DNA of 46,083 nt from Psychrobacter sp. 4Bb (GTDB lineage: Bacteria; Pseudomonadota; Gammaproteobacteria; Pseudomonadales; Moraxellaceae): positions 1 through 46,083 of the forward strand of contig NZ_PJAS01000068.1 in the NCBI RefSeq assembly GCF_002836735.1, in the 5' to 3' direction. Made by a program: the position numbers and the translations under genes. The notes beneath the pieces are model-generated. The model was not told the origin of the DNA. It saw only the letters and a list, made by a program, of their open reading frames with translations, and searched no databases. Positions within the stretch are counted from its first letter, which is position 1. Each line of letters begins with the position of its first letter. Positions 36,052 to 45,847 of this stretch are shown piece after piece.

Positions 36052-36795
36052 TCATTGTGACTGAGCAACTTCCTGTTGACGCAGCTTTAGCATCAATTTT
36101 TGATACCAAGCTAGCTTTTGGTAAGCCAATAGCTGCGCAGCCTTTCTTTTGTTGTCTTGCAATGTGGTTGTATTTTGAATCACATATACAGTACGTGTGA
36201 TTTGCTCAAGTGTTTGGCCAGTTTCGCTTTGTATAATGGCCTTAATTGTATGAGTACCTGGCAAAACATCAACAGTAGCAATAGACGCGCTCAAACCTTG
36301 TGCAACCTCTTTATCATCAAAATAAATACGGGCATTATCACCTGCCTGTAACGCAGGCTTAATCTGCACATTGACATCGATATTCTGTACGGGACGACGA
36401 TAGGCTCTCTCTTCGCTAGGTTCAGTAATGGCTAACTGATAGTTTACTGGCGTGGTCACCTTAGTATTTATCGCAGGCGACTCAGTAGCAGTCACTGTCT
36501 GCGACGCATTTGATGATTGGCGACTTGTATTAGGATTGGTTGTCGTATTCAGACTAGTTGATCTGCTCGTCTCATTACCCGTCGTAATAGCCATTTGACT
36601 GACTTGTTTGCCAACTTGCTGCTCATAATCCTGTGGACGGTCGGTAAAGGTGACTTGACCGGTTTGCTCATCGACCACTTTGTAAATAGGTGCAGCATTC
36701 GTGAGAGATGTACAAAGACTAGCGAGAGCAACCGTAGTCCATAACCCAACTCTAATCCTACTCTTCAAGAAACTCGGTTTTGCTAATAAAGTCAT
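36052..36795 (-). CDS. Exported DUF4124 domain protein
   Basis: 247 residues. A basic N terminus and hydrophobic segment (about 14-33) form a signal sequence ending near TNAA. The DUF4124 core follows (IYKVVDEQTGQVTFTDRPQ, about 38-56), then a Ser/Thr/Asn-rich linker. A C-terminal beta-rich region (about 120-215; VNVQIKPALQAGDNARIYFDD) looks like an Ig-type fold. Proteins with this core are commonly found just downstream of glnA in gammaproteobacteria, as here. Function unknown. Final residues are basic and Gln-rich. Confidence 0.85.
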   Translation of the reverse strand: MTLLAKPSFLKSRIRVGLWTTVALASLCTSLTNAAPIYKVVDEQTGQVTFTDRPQDYEQQVGKQVSQMAITTGNETSRSTSLNTTTNPNTSRQSSNASQTVTATESPAINTKVTTPVNYQLAITEPSEERAYRRPVQNIDVNVQIKPALQAGDNARIYFDDKEVAQGLSASIATVDVLPGTHTIKAIIQSETGQTLEQITRTVYVIQNTTTLQDNKRKAAQLLAYQKLAWYQKLMLKLRQQEVAQSQ

Positions 36796-36931
36796 AATCC
36801 ATCAACCTAGATAGTGTCTACTATTAATATAATTTTATAAAACTATTATGCGTGAGTTTTGACATGAAATCAGTAGCGATTTCAAAGAAAATTCAGCAAT
36901 TGGACTGATACACTTTATTAATACGCATAAA

Positions 36932-36962
36932 AAAACCAGCCAAGTTAACCTTAGCTGGTTTT
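36932..36962 (-). terminator. Terminator of glnA
   Basis: Stem AAAACCAGC (36932-36940) with GCTGGTTTT (36954-36962), followed by further T on the minus strand (T7). It lies 35 bp after the glnA stop codon. Confidence 0.85.
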
Positions 36963-36996
36963 GTGACTCAAAATAAATGAGTGTTTTAGCGACTAA

Positions 36997-38406
36997 TTAG
37001 CAGCTGTAGTACATGTCAAATTCGACAGGGTGTACAGTTACGTTCAAACGTTGTACTTCTTCTTCTTTCAAAGCAATAAACGCTTCTAGCATGTCTTCAG
37101 TGAAGACATCACCTTTTAATAAGAAGTCATGATCGTCACGCAATGCTTGTAGTGCAACGTCTAAGCTCTCTGCAACCGTTGGGATTTGTGCTTCTTCTTC
37201 TGGTGGCAAGTCATACAAGTTTTTGTCCGCAGCTTCGCCTGGATGCATTTTGTTTTGGATACCGTCAAGGCCGGCCATCAACAATGCAGCAAACGCTAGG
37301 TATGGGTTAGCCGTTGGATCAGGGAAACGTGCTTCTACACGTACCGCTTTCGGACTGCTTACGTGTGGAATACGGATAGATGCTGAACGGTTAGATGCTG
37401 AATAAGCAAGTTTGATAGGCGCTTCATAATGTGGTACTAGGCGCTTATAGCTGTTCGTTGATGGGTTAGTAATCGCGTTCAACGCACGAGCATGCTTGAT
37501 AATACCGCCAATGAAATACAATGCTGTTTCAGACAGACCAGCATACTCATCACCAGAGAATGTGTTTACACCGTCTTTTGAGATTGACATATGTACGTGC
37601 ATACCTGAACCGTTATCACCAACGATTGGCTTAGGCATAAAGGTCGCTGTTTTGCCAAACTGATGCGCAACGTTATGAACAACATATTTCAATTGCTGAA
37701 CTTCATCCGCTTTACGTACCATCGTGTTGAATGCAACACCGATTTCAGACTGGCAAGAAGCCACTTCATGGTGATGAACTTCAACCGAACCTTCACCAAC
37801 GATTTCTTCGATACGTTCACACATAACAGCACGCATATCATGTGAGCTATCGATTGGTGGTACTGGGAAATAGCCGCCTTTCACACGTGGGCGATGCGCC
37901 ATGTTGCCCCACTCGTAAGTCTCGTTAGTCGACCATGCTGCTTCTTCAGCCGTGATTTTATGACTAACGCCAGACATATCAACTGACCATTTAACATCAT
38001 CAAATACAAAGAACTCAGGCTCTGGACCGAAGTAAGCAGTATCACCGATACCAGTAGACTTTAAATACTCTTCAGCGCGGCGTGCGATAGAGCGTGGGTC
38101 ACGGTCATAACCTTGTAGCGTTGATGGCTCGATGATATCGCAAGTCACGACCACAGTCACCGCGTCAAAGAACGGGTCAACAAAAGCAGTTTCTGGATCA
38201 GGACGCAAGATCATATCTGACGCTTCGATACCTTTCCAACCAGCGATTGATGAGCCATCAAACATTTTGCCATCTTCCATAACATCTTCATCAACGGTAT
38301 GCGCTGGAAAGCTGATGTGCTGCTCTTTGCCGCGTGTATCAGTAAAGCGAAAATCAACCCATTTAGCATTAGAGGATTGGATAAGATCTAATAGTTTATT
38401 CGACAT
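36997..38406 (-). CDS. glnA: Type I glutamine synthetase
   Basis: ATP-dependent condensation of ammonia and glutamate, the core of nitrogen assimilation. 469 residues, the standard length of the dodecameric GSI-beta type. Signatures: [12 protein letters not shown] near the N terminus, [21 protein letters not shown] (ATP/metal site), [18 protein letters not shown], and [12 protein letters not shown] with the adenylylation Tyr near residue 396. GGAG lies 8 nt before the ATG. The adenylylation site implies control by GlnE. Upstream, a sigma-54 promoter and NtrC-type sites point to induction by nitrogen limitation. No glnL/glnG (ntrBC) follows it. Confidence 0.98.
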   Translation of the reverse strand: MSNKLLDLIQSSNAKWVDFRFTDTRGKEQHISFPAHTVDEDVMEDGKMFDGSSIAGWKGIEASDMILRPDPETAFVDPFFDAVTVVVTCDIIEPSTLQGYDRDPRSIARRAEEYLKSTGIGDTAYFGPEPEFFVFDDVKWSVDMSGVSHKITAEEAAWSTNETYEWGNMAHRPRVKGGYFPVPPIDSSHDMRAVMCERIEEIVGEGSVEVHHHEVASCQSEIGVAFNTMVRKADEVQQLKYVVHNVAHQFGKTATFMPKPIVGDNGSGMHVHMSISKDGVNTFSGDEYAGLSETALYFIGGIIKHARALNAITNPSTNSYKRLVPHYEAPIKLAYSASNRSASIRIPHVSSPKAVRVEARFPDPTANPYLAFAALLMAGLDGIQNKMHPGEAADKNLYDLPPEEEAQIPTVAESLDVALQALRDDHDFLLKGDVFTEDMLEAFIALKEEEVQRLNVTVHPVEFDMYYSC

Positions 38407-38737
38407 GAATAGTCTCCGTTGTGTTGATCACGTAATTGCGATTTAAAATTATTAATATGATGTTCTTGTCCAAGAATGTCAGATGTGCTCTCAATACTAA
38501 AATAGCGCATTCGATATTATGCTTATTATCAGCACTATTTTGCGTATTAGTCAAGATGCTCATCTAAAGCGTTTACTCAATCAGACCAATATTTGTGCAC
38601 ATGGTCTAACATACGCCAATTCAATCCTAACGACATTCTAGCAATATACAACTCATAATGCTGAACTCTTCGGGCTCTTGTTAATAATTATTTTTAGACC
38701 AATTTCTTGGCTTTAAAAATAATCATAACAGCAATAA

Positions 38738-38753
38738 TGCAAAGGCTATGCCA
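38738..38753 (-). promoter_or_regulatory. Sigma-54 (RpoN) promoter for glnA
   Basis: On the minus strand TTGGCATAGCCTTTGCA matches the -24/-12 consensus (TTGGCAYR-N4-TTGCW) with exactly 10 bp between GG and GC. Predicted transcription start is near 38727, giving a leader of about 320 nt to the glnA ATG. Confidence 0.8.
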
Positions 38754-38876
38754 ATGTATTGCCACTCTGATAACAGATATAGTTATAGATAGATTTAATT
38801 ATCAATATTTACAGTGATTTATACGATTAATATCGTTATATATTCATTAATTCCCATCAAATTAATTTTTAGAATA

Positions 38877-38891
38877 GCACTTAATTAGAGC
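38877..38891. promoter_or_regulatory. NtrC-like enhancer site 2 (degenerate)
   Basis: GCAC-TTAATTA-GAGC matches the NtrC dyad GCAC-N7-GTGC with one change. The centre is about 157 bp upstream of the predicted sigma-54 start and 33 bp from site 1. Confidence 0.6.
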
Positions 38892-38909
38892 ACCAGTTGA
38901 GAACCAAAG

Positions 38910-38924
38910 GCACTTAATTGGTGC
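38910..38924. promoter_or_regulatory. NtrC-like enhancer site 1
   Basis: GCAC-TTAATTG-GTGC is a full match to the NtrC (GlnG) dyad GCAC-N7-GTGC. The centre is about 190 bp upstream of the predicted sigma-54 start. Confidence 0.75.
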
Positions 38925-39234
38925 AAATACAAATATATTTATTATTGAAATGCTATTTTATAGTGCAATGTTAATAGCTGAATTTATAACATTGTCTCTG
39001 ACTACATTATTTTATGCGTCAAAAAAATAATAAAAAATATGTTTTTACTTGGTGCTTACTTAGATAGCCCGTACCCTACATTTGATAGAAAACAAAATAG
39101 TGGTAAGATAACCGCGCGCAATAACCTCCTCTGTTATAGTCAGAGCTGCTTGTGTTCGGCAATCAAGTGACTCGATAACAGTGAGAACAAATTTCATGTT
39201 AAAAATATAATAAAACTGATAAGTTGAAGACTTA

Positions 39235-39858
39235 ATGATTTTGATGATCGATAATTACGATAGCTTTACGTACAATATCGTACAGTACTTCGGCGAGCTA
39301 AAGCAGGACATCACTGTCTGGCGTAATGATCAGGTCAGCATTGAGCAGATTAAAACCCTCGCACCTGATGTCATTGTGATTGGCCCAGGTCCGTGCGATC
39401 CTGACCGTGCGGGTATTTCGCTGCAAGCCATTGAGGCATTTAAAGGGATTATTCCTATACTGGGTATTTGTTTGGGTCATCAAGCGATCGGTCAAGCCTT
39501 TGGCGGTCAAGTGGTCAAAGCCGGCGAAGTCATGCATGGCCGCTTATCAGCTATCTATCACAACGAGCAAGGTGTGTTTGCTGGATTACCTAACCCGTCA
39601 CAAGTTACGCGCTATCATTCACTCGTCATTGACAAGACAAGCCTACCAGACTGCCTTGAACTCACCGCATGGACACAAAATGCCGATGGTAGTATTGAGG
39701 AAATCATGGGTATTCGCCATAAGGCGTTTACTGTAGAAGGTGTTCAGTTTCATCCTGAGTCGATATTGAGCGAAGCAGGTTACCAATTGCTCAATAACTT
39801 TTTACAGACTCATGGCTTGGCTACCCTGACATCCGATGAGCTACCGCAAGTTGGTTAA
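39235..39858 (+). CDS. trpG: Anthranilate synthase component II (glutamine amidotransferase)
   Basis: Supplies ammonia from glutamine to anthranilate synthase component I; in many bacteria the same subunit also serves aminodeoxychorismate synthase (PabA). Class I amidotransferase: [28 protein letters not shown] with nucleophile Cys79, and the His173/Glu175 pair in GVQFHPESI. 207 residues is typical. It starts the trpG-trpD-trpC run; trpE is not in the window. The spacing to trpD is 98 bp, so the operon may have an internal signal. Confidence 0.96.
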   Translation: MILMIDNYDSFTYNIVQYFGELKQDITVWRNDQVSIEQIKTLAPDVIVIGPGPCDPDRAGISLQAIEAFKGIIPILGICLGHQAIGQAFGGQVVKAGEVMHGRLSAIYHNEQGVFAGLPNPSQVTRYHSLVIDKTSLPDCLELTAWTQNADGSIEEIMGIRHKAFTVEGVQFHPESILSEAGYQLLNNFLQTHGLATLTSDELPQVG

Positions 39859-39956
39859 ACTTGACTAAAAACACCTTGGTAAAAAATACTGCTTTCATAA
39901 GCCCATGCCAAATTTCATACAGATTCACATAAAAAATAATAGTAAGTGAGACTACA

Positions 39957-41078
39957 ATGAGTACAACAAAAATAGAAGAAACGCACACGCCAGAGAGTAT
40001 TGCAAAATTGTCTGACGAGCAAACGCATCAATTGCTAACCACAGCTTTGGGTAGAATATTTCAACACATTGACTTAACCTTTGATGAGATGTATCAAGTG
40101 ATGCTGATTATCATGCAAGGTAGATGTAGCGACGCTATGATGGGCGCTATCTTGACGGGATTACGTATGAAGGGCGAATCCATTGATGAGATTACTGCAT
40201 CTGCCAGTGCCATGCGTGCACTAGCCGCCAATATTGAACCAAAGAACTGTGATTACTTGGTAGATATCGTTGGTACTGGCGGTGATGGTGCTAACTTGTT
40301 TAATGTCTCGACTGCATCGGCATTGGTTGTTGCGGCAGCTGGTGCACAAGTTGCTAAGCACGGCAATCGCGGCGTCTCGACCAAATCGGGTAGCTCAGAC
40401 TTACTTGAGCAAGCAGGTATCAGTCTTGCATTAACTCCAGATCAGGCAAAAGACTGTATCGAAAACCAAGGTATCGGGTTTTTATTTGCACCCAATCATC
40501 ACAGCGCCATGCGTTATGCCAACCCTGTACGCCGTGAATTAAAAGCACGTACCATCTTTAATATTTTGGGCCCATTGACCAACCCTGCTGGCACGCCAAA
40601 CTTAGTCATCGGTGTATTTACCGCGCAGTTATGTGAGCCGATTGCTAAGGTGATGAAAAACTTAGGCGCACGTCATGTCATGGTAGTAGGCGCAAAAGAT
40701 GGTCTTGATGAAATCAGTCTTGCGACTTCGACCACAGTCGCTGAGCTAAAAGATGGCGAGATATCAGTCTATGATATGATGCCAGAAGATGCGGGTATCG
40801 AGTCCCAAACTCTTATCGGCCTAGATGTCGACTCTCCAGCACAAAGTTTAGATCTGATTCGTGCTGCGCTATCTGGAGCCGACACTCATGACCGTGCTGT
40901 ACTTAAAGCACGTGACATGATTGCGCTAAATGCAGGTGCCGCGATATACACCGCAGGGCTTGCCAGCAACTACCCTAACGGTGTTAGCCGAGCACAAAAA
41001 ATCATTCAAAATGGCGATGCTTTACTCAAACTTGAGTCTTTAGCCAACTATACCCAACAGCTAGTCGCTCAAGGTTAA
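39957..41078 (+). CDS. trpD: Anthranilate phosphoribosyltransferase
   Basis: Transfers phosphoribose from PRPP to anthranilate, the second dedicated step of tryptophan synthesis. Contains the PRPP site VDIVGTGGDGANLFNVST and KHGNRGVSTKSGSSDLLE. The anthranilate-binding region is ARTIFNILGPLTNPAG (with Arg) and GLDEISLATSTTV. 373 residues, slightly longer than the usual 340-350 because of an N-terminal extension of about 25 residues. GTGAG precedes the ATG. Followed by trpC after 170 bp. Confidence 0.97.
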   Translation: MSTTKIEETHTPESIAKLSDEQTHQLLTTALGRIFQHIDLTFDEMYQVMLIIMQGRCSDAMMGAILTGLRMKGESIDEITASASAMRALAANIEPKNCDYLVDIVGTGGDGANLFNVSTASALVVAAAGAQVAKHGNRGVSTKSGSSDLLEQAGISLALTPDQAKDCIENQGIGFLFAPNHHSAMRYANPVRRELKARTIFNILGPLTNPAGTPNLVIGVFTAQLCEPIAKVMKNLGARHVMVVGAKDGLDEISLATSTTVAELKDGEISVYDMMPEDAGIESQTLIGLDVDSPAQSLDLIRAALSGADTHDRAVLKARDMIALNAGAAIYTAGLASNYPNGVSRAQKIIQNGDALLKLESLANYTQQLVAQG

Positions 41079-41248
41079 TCTATACGCATTTATATACTGT
41101 CTATAGTCAAAGAAATTTAAAAAAAATAACAGGCAGCCGACCGCAGATTGTACAAGTCGTACATCTAAGAAGGACAACGTCGTAGCCATTTAGTAGTTAT
41201 TAACAGCTTGCTGACTATATTTACATTTAACGATATTCGGATACCAGT

Positions 41249-42118
41249 ATGACCACAACTCATTCAGACATACCATCAGTGCTACAGCGCATTGTCGCCA
41301 CCAAAGTAGAAGAAGTAAAAGCCGCTCGCGAAGCATTGTCTCTAGAGGACTTGAAAGCACAGGTCGCAGCTGATGATAAACCGCGTCGAGGTTTTGCCGC
41401 GGCATTACGTGCTGCTGGCACTAAAGAAAATGGTATCGGTATCATTGCTGAGATTAAAAAAGCCTCGCCGTCTAAAGGCATTATCAATCATAACTTTACC
41501 CCTGCTCTATTTGCGCAGCAGTATGAGCAAGCGGGCGCTGGTTGTCTGTCTGTATTGACCGATCGTGATTACTTTCAGGGCGATGACATCTATCTTGTTC
41601 AGGCGGCTAATACCTCAAGCTTACCGATATTACGTAAAGACTTTATGATTGATGTCTATCAAATCTATCAATCTTACCTAATGGGCGCTGACTGCATCCT
41701 CCTCATTATGGCTTGCCTAGATGATGCGCAAGTACAAGAGCTACATGCACTCAGTATTGAGCTTGGTATGGACGTATTGATAGAAGTGCATACCCAATCT
41801 GAGCTTGAGCGTGCGCTACAATTGCCACGTTCAGTACACAATATCTACGGTATCAATAACCGTGATTTGAATACCTTCGATGTTGACCTGCAAACCACGC
41901 TTGATCTCAAGAAAATTTTAAACGATGCCCTCGCTGCTGATAGCGCTGAACAAAAACCACTTATCGTGACCGAGAGTGGTATTCATAGCAGTGATGATAT
42001 TCGTCTTATGCTAAATAACGAGATTCAGCACTTTTTGATCGGTGAGCAATTTATGAAAACTGATCATCCAGGGCAAGCGTTACAATCATTACTTGCGGGC
42101 GTCGTAGCAGACGGGTAA
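41249..42118 (+). CDS. trpC: Indole-3-glycerol phosphate synthase
   Basis: Converts carboxyphenylaminodeoxyribulose 5-phosphate to indole-3-glycerol phosphate. TIM barrel with IIAEIKKASPSKGII (catalytic Lys), LPILRKDFMIDVYQIYQS, GINNRDLNTFDVDL and VTESGIHSSDDI (phosphate site). A stand-alone enzyme of 289 residues, not fused to TrpF. A 170-bp spacer precedes it, so it may be transcribed separately from trpD as well as with it. trpF, trpB and trpA are not in this window. Confidence 0.97.
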   Translation: MTTTHSDIPSVLQRIVATKVEEVKAAREALSLEDLKAQVAADDKPRRGFAAALRAAGTKENGIGIIAEIKKASPSKGIINHNFTPALFAQQYEQAGAGCLSVLTDRDYFQGDDIYLVQAANTSSLPILRKDFMIDVYQIYQSYLMGADCILLIMACLDDAQVQELHALSIELGMDVLIEVHTQSELERALQLPRSVHNIYGINNRDLNTFDVDLQTTLDLKKILNDALAADSAEQKPLIVTESGIHSSDDIRLMLNNEIQHFLIGEQFMKTDHPGQALQSLLAGVVADG

Positions 42119-42225
42119 AGTAACTCAATAATTTATGCTTAAATATATGCTAATAGCTTCAACAATGTCTATGCTATATACATAGTTCAATCAACCATTC
42201 ATCAATCAACGATACGTTAACTTTT

Positions 42226-42957
42226 ATGTCAAACTCTCTGTTTTCAAAAGAAATGCAAGACCAGCTCAAAGAACTCAAAGGCCAGCTGAGCAAGGGCCGT
42301 GATACCAATTCACCTGAAGGTGAGAATCAAAAGCCGACTGAGCCAGTGTCGCTACCGACTCAAAAGCAAGTAAAAAAGACAGTCAAGCAGCTAGATAGTG
42401 AACATATCGATGACGATAAAGTTCTGTTTATGCAAGCCATGCATGGTGTCAATCAGCTAGAAGACAAAAATGTCCGCTCACCTGCCAGCGCAACTAAAGC
42501 AGGTAAGCCTGATGCAGCGACACTATCAAAACGTGCTGCGGCTCAAGGTAGTGAAGCCAGGGATCTAGGTGCAGGCTTGTCAGATATGCAAGCACTACTG
42601 AACCCTGTTGCTGCTGAAGCTTATTTGTCTTATAAGCAACCAACACTGCAAAATAAAATCTTTGATCAGCTCAAAAAAGGCAAGCTGCGTTGGTATGACG
42701 CGGTAGATATCCATGGCTGTACGATAGAAGAAGCTCGCGAAGCGATGACTCAACTGTTGAGCCAAGCCAAGCAGAAAAACGAAACTATGGTAAAAATCGT
42801 CCATGGTAAAGGTAGCGAAGCGATTCTAAAAACCTGTATCAATGGCTGGTTACGTCAATTGCCAGAAGTACTAGCGTTTTGTTCTGCACCACCAAAAGAT
42901 GGTGGTAACGGTGCTGTACTAGTACTACTTAAAAAACCTAAAGCAGATGGCGAATAG
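42226..42957 (+). CDS. Smr-domain protein
   Basis: 243 residues. A charged, probably disordered N-terminal region (about 1-110) leads to a C-terminal Smr domain (about 160-240). The Smr motifs are DIHGCTIEEAREAM (variant of DLHG) and VKIVHGKGSEAIL (HGxGxG-type), followed by FCSAPPKDGGNGAVLVLLKK. The Smr fold is associated with nuclease activity on RNA or DNA and resembles the MutS2 C-terminal domain; YdaL/SmrA/SmrB-type roles in ribosome rescue are possible. The ATG has no strong ribosome-binding site. A hairpin terminator follows. Confidence 0.9.
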   Translation: MSNSLFSKEMQDQLKELKGQLSKGRDTNSPEGENQKPTEPVSLPTQKQVKKTVKQLDSEHIDDDKVLFMQAMHGVNQLEDKNVRSPASATKAGKPDAATLSKRAAAQGSEARDLGAGLSDMQALLNPVAAEAYLSYKQPTLQNKIFDQLKKGKLRWYDAVDIHGCTIEEAREAMTQLLSQAKQKNETMVKIVHGKGSEAILKTCINGWLRQLPEVLAFCSAPPKDGGNGAVLVLLKKPKADGE

Positions 42958-42985
42958 GTCTATTGTTAGTGATACGGTACTACAT

Positions 42986-43015
42986 AAAAAGGACTGCTTA
43001 TTTGCAGTCCTTTTT
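42986..43015 (+). terminator. Terminator of the Smr-domain gene
   Basis: Perfect 12-bp stem AAAAAGGACTGC (42986-42997) with its complement (43004-43015), 6-nt loop, T5. Located 29 bp after the stop, between two same-strand genes. Confidence 0.9.
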
Positions 43016-43164
43016 CTATCAATCATTTATGGTCTAGACGTAGACTGCAACGATGTTTCCTTCAATGAACGCTCTCTTTAATGTACATTCCATTTAATGT
43101 TAGCTTCTCATTCTGCATTAATATCTTGACTTGAGCTCCTTCTAATTAGCAAAGCGAAATCACT

Positions 43165-43797
43165 ATGAATATACAGACTATTGAAAATACCAACGAGCTA
43201 GAACAGCAAATTGCTGCACTGATTACCATTGAACCAAGGTTTGCTCCTGTCCATAAGCAGGTCGGTACACCTAATCTTAGGCATAATGCAGGTGGGTTTG
43301 AGCAGTTGATGAGAGCGATGGTTGGTCAGCAGTTATCAGTTGCCGCCGCTGCCAGCATTTGGAAACGGTTGGTTGATGCAGAATTAATCACTCCGCAAGC
43401 GATACGCGAAGCGACAGATGATACTTTGAAGACACAAGGATTGTCTAAGCAAAAAACTCGTTATGTACGCTCTTTAGTGGATCATAATATAGACTTTGCA
43501 GCCTTAGAAACTTTACCAAATGAAGATGTCATAACAACCTTGACAGCTGTGACAGGCATTGGGCGCTGGACAGCTGAGATGTATTTACTATTTTCGCTAA
43601 AACGTGCAGACATACTCGCTGTCGATGATTTGGCCATTAAAGTTGCAGCCATGGAGTTATTAGGCTTAGCAGAGCGCCCAACACCCAAGCAGCTAAAGGA
43701 CTTAACTCTGCACTGGTCACCTTATCGCAGCGCTGCCAGTCTATTGCTTTGGTCGTACTACGGCTCATTACGTGATAAAACTGCAGTACCTTTATAA
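43165..43797 (+). CDS. DNA-3-methyladenine glycosylase (HhH-GPD, AlkA/Mag-like)
   Basis: Base-excision repair enzyme removing alkylated purines. Helix-hairpin-helix and catalytic region: VTGIGRWTAEMYLLFSL with DILAVDDLAIKV, the Asp in LAVDDLA being the likely catalytic Asp. 210 residues, so it lacks the N-terminal domain of E. coli AlkA (282) and resembles the shorter Mag-type glycosylases. The substrate-recognition start MRAMVGQQLSVAAAASIWKR is typical. It is downstream of the Smr gene, with a weak ribosome-binding site. No obvious adaptive-response (Ada) neighbour. Confidence 0.92.
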   Translation: MNIQTIENTNELEQQIAALITIEPRFAPVHKQVGTPNLRHNAGGFEQLMRAMVGQQLSVAAAASIWKRLVDAELITPQAIREATDDTLKTQGLSKQKTRYVRSLVDHNIDFAALETLPNEDVITTLTAVTGIGRWTAEMYLLFSLKRADILAVDDLAIKVAAMELLGLAERPTPKQLKDLTLHWSPYRSAASLLLWSYYGSLRDKTAVPL

Positions 43798-43858
43798 CTA
43801 ATAGAGCAAAAAACATAGCTAGTGTTATTCACTACCATTCGTGAGCAAAGAGTCTCTT

Positions 43859-45847
43859 TTAAGGCTGGTTCCATATAGAAAAGCCAGACTTGTTTTTAGT
43901 GTGCTTAAACTTACTTTTTCTTAGCATATGACTTTTATGCTTTAGTGCCTTAAGCGCACCACTTCTGCAGACGGTCGCCATAGAGAATTTGTGGTGACTT
44001 GCAACATCATTTTTAGCCTTGTCGCTATCTTTACGAATATTAACGCCATCGTCGTTGTAATCTTTCCTGTATACGCTTGTGTTTACTTCCTTGTTATCAG
44101 ACACTTCATTATTAGCAGAGTTACTACTGTTATCTGATTCATTTCCTTCTGCTGATTCATCAGTGCTACTTCCCACATGATGTTCAAGCTCCGTTTGATT
44201 AACAATCAACTGCTGAGTCGGCAATGCATGTTCTACTTTATATTTCGCGACTTTCTTTAATATATCGACAAACAAAGCGTTTTGTTTGTCATAGAACTCA
44301 ATGATACCAATAGCATTCACATAAGCTTGCAACTGAATAACATAGCAATCTTGGCGCAGCTCCAAAATATTGACCTGATTCCATTCTTGATTGGTCAAAT
44401 CATGCTCTTTTATAAATTCATCCAAGTCATTAACCATTTTGAATATTACGTCAAGATCAGCGGTACGCTTAATATATAAGTAATGGAAAAAACGAAACAT
44501 ATCGCGAGAGGTAAAGTTTTCGATTTGCATCGATGAAAAATCACCATTTGGTACCGTAACAATCGTCCGCGACAAGGTCCGTACACGCGATGAGCGAATA
44601 CCAATGTCGATAACTGTGCCTTCATAAGTACCGAATTTACAGTAGTCACCGATACGCACAGGTGAATCTGCCACCACTACAACACTACCAACTAGGTTTT
44701 CGATCGTCTTTTGCGCACCAAGAGCTAACGCCAAACCACCCACACCCAGTGCCGCAATACCAGTGGTCAAATCAAAACCCAAATTGCCAAAAATAACAAT
44801 CACTGCAAATATCAGTAATAGCGCTTTGACAACCTTGCGCAGCAGTCCCAAAATTGAGACACGCTCAGTATAGTTTTTCTTGTAGCTTAGATTTACCGCT
44901 CGAGTAAATATCGCATCGATCACTCGTAATAGTAGCCAAGTCAGCGCCAACCAAGAGGCTATATCCGTAAAGCGATTGACTGGCTCACGTAGTGTCACCG
45001 ATACGCCTGCATAAACCATCACCTCTGATAGTATCAGCGCCATGATCACGACAGATAATGGCAATATTACCTTGTTAGGTAATGGCAATGGCGTACCACG
45101 CAAGTACGGATAAACAATCCTTAATAAATGGTACAGCAACCATACCGCGACATAAGTGAGTACAAAGCTGGTCACAATCATAGTAAGCGCGGCGACCAAA
45201 TCAGCTAGTTGATAGCCGAAAAGCTTTTTGCCATCTAAAGAATCAACCGTATAGCGAGAGACTAAGGTCGGCTCAGTATTTTCTATCACTTCTGGTACTG
45301 AGGTCAGCGTATCGCTAGAGAACTGCCAATATTGTTCGTTTTGTTTTGAGACCACCCTTTCTAGCAATAGCGGGACGCTTCGCTCCCCGATATTAATTAC
45401 ACCGACATTTTCTTGGCTGGGTGGCAGTTGGTCTGTTAGATTACCCTCAGGTGAATTGCTAATCTGTAGATCCGGCTGAAAACGCCCTCCTGCATCCAGT
45501 GCCTGTTTAAACTGTCTCACAACGGTCGTTGGGTTATCGGACTTAGATAAGTTGAGATAATTACTTGCCAGCAAATAATCATTTTCGCCCAGCGCACTGA
45601 TAAACCCTTGTACCGTATGACGCGGCGTATCTCGGCCAAACGAATCAGGCAATGGTGTACTTACGGTCTCTCCACTACTGTCATTACCCACTCCAAGCGC
45701 ACCAGCCTCGACAGCATAAGCATTATTTGGCAAGGCAATGCTCAACAGCATAGTCAATAATAACATTGCGACTATAAATGGCATTTTAGTAATAGCAGAG
45801 AATAAATTAGGCGAAGGACTGGGAGTCAGATTATGCTTGATAGACAA
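43859..45847 (-). CDS. MscS-family mechanosensitive channel with long N- and C-terminal extensions
   Basis: Large mechanosensitive channel of the MscS family. Layout: N-terminal signal or anchor (about 22-45), a periplasmic region (about 50-205; DTPRHTVQGFISALGENDYLLASNYL), four to six membrane helices (about 210-380). The MscS pore-helix and beta region follow: GLALALGAQKTIENLVGSVVVVADSPVRIGDYCKFGTYEGTVIDIGIRSSRVRT, with VPNGDFSSMQIENFTSRD. The last about 110 residues are disordered and acidic, then strongly basic (KHKSHMLRKSKFKHTKNKSG). Start is TTG at 45847, supported by AAGAGG 6 nt upstream; no better ATG exists before the first membrane segment except one at 45784. Confidence 0.9.
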   Translation of the reverse strand: MSIKHNLTPSPSPNLFSAITKMPFIVAMLLLTMLLSIALPNNAYAVEAGALGVGNDSSGETVSTPLPDSFGRDTPRHTVQGFISALGENDYLLASNYLNLSKSDNPTTVVRQFKQALDAGGRFQPDLQISNSPEGNLTDQLPPSQENVGVINIGERSVPLLLERVVSKQNEQYWQFSSDTLTSVPEVIENTEPTLVSRYTVDSLDGKKLFGYQLADLVAALTMIVTSFVLTYVAVWLLYHLLRIVYPYLRGTPLPLPNKVILPLSVVIMALILSEVMVYAGVSVTLREPVNRFTDIASWLALTWLLLRVIDAIFTRAVNLSYKKNYTERVSILGLLRKVVKALLLIFAVIVIFGNLGFDLTTGIAALGVGGLALALGAQKTIENLVGSVVVVADSPVRIGDYCKFGTYEGTVIDIGIRSSRVRTLSRTIVTVPNGDFSSMQIENFTSRDMFRFFHYLYIKRTADLDVIFKMVNDLDEFIKEHDLTNQEWNQVNILELRQDCYVIQLQAYVNAIGIIEFYDKQNALFVDILKKVAKYKVEHALPTQQLIVNQTELEHHVGSSTDESAEGNESDNSSNSANNEVSDNKEVNTSVYRKDYNDDGVNIRKDSDKAKNDVASHHKFSMATVCRSGALKALKHKSHMLRKSKFKHTKNKSGFSIWNQP

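Larger units (their letters stand above)
38407..39234. other. 828-bp glnA / trpG intergenic region
   Basis: Long AT-rich spacer between the divergent glnA and trpG genes. The glnA side carries a sigma-54 promoter and two enhancer-like sites (listed separately). For trpG I see no clear promoter or leader peptide, and the trpG ribosome-binding site is weak (GAAG). No protein gene is supported in this stretch. Confidence 0.6.

Noticed and set aside
38407..39234. Possible small RNA or leader peptide in the long glnA/trpG spacer
   Set aside because: No short Trp-rich frame, no terminator-antiterminator pair and no clear hairpin with T-run on the trpG side; only the sigma-54/NtrC elements are supported.
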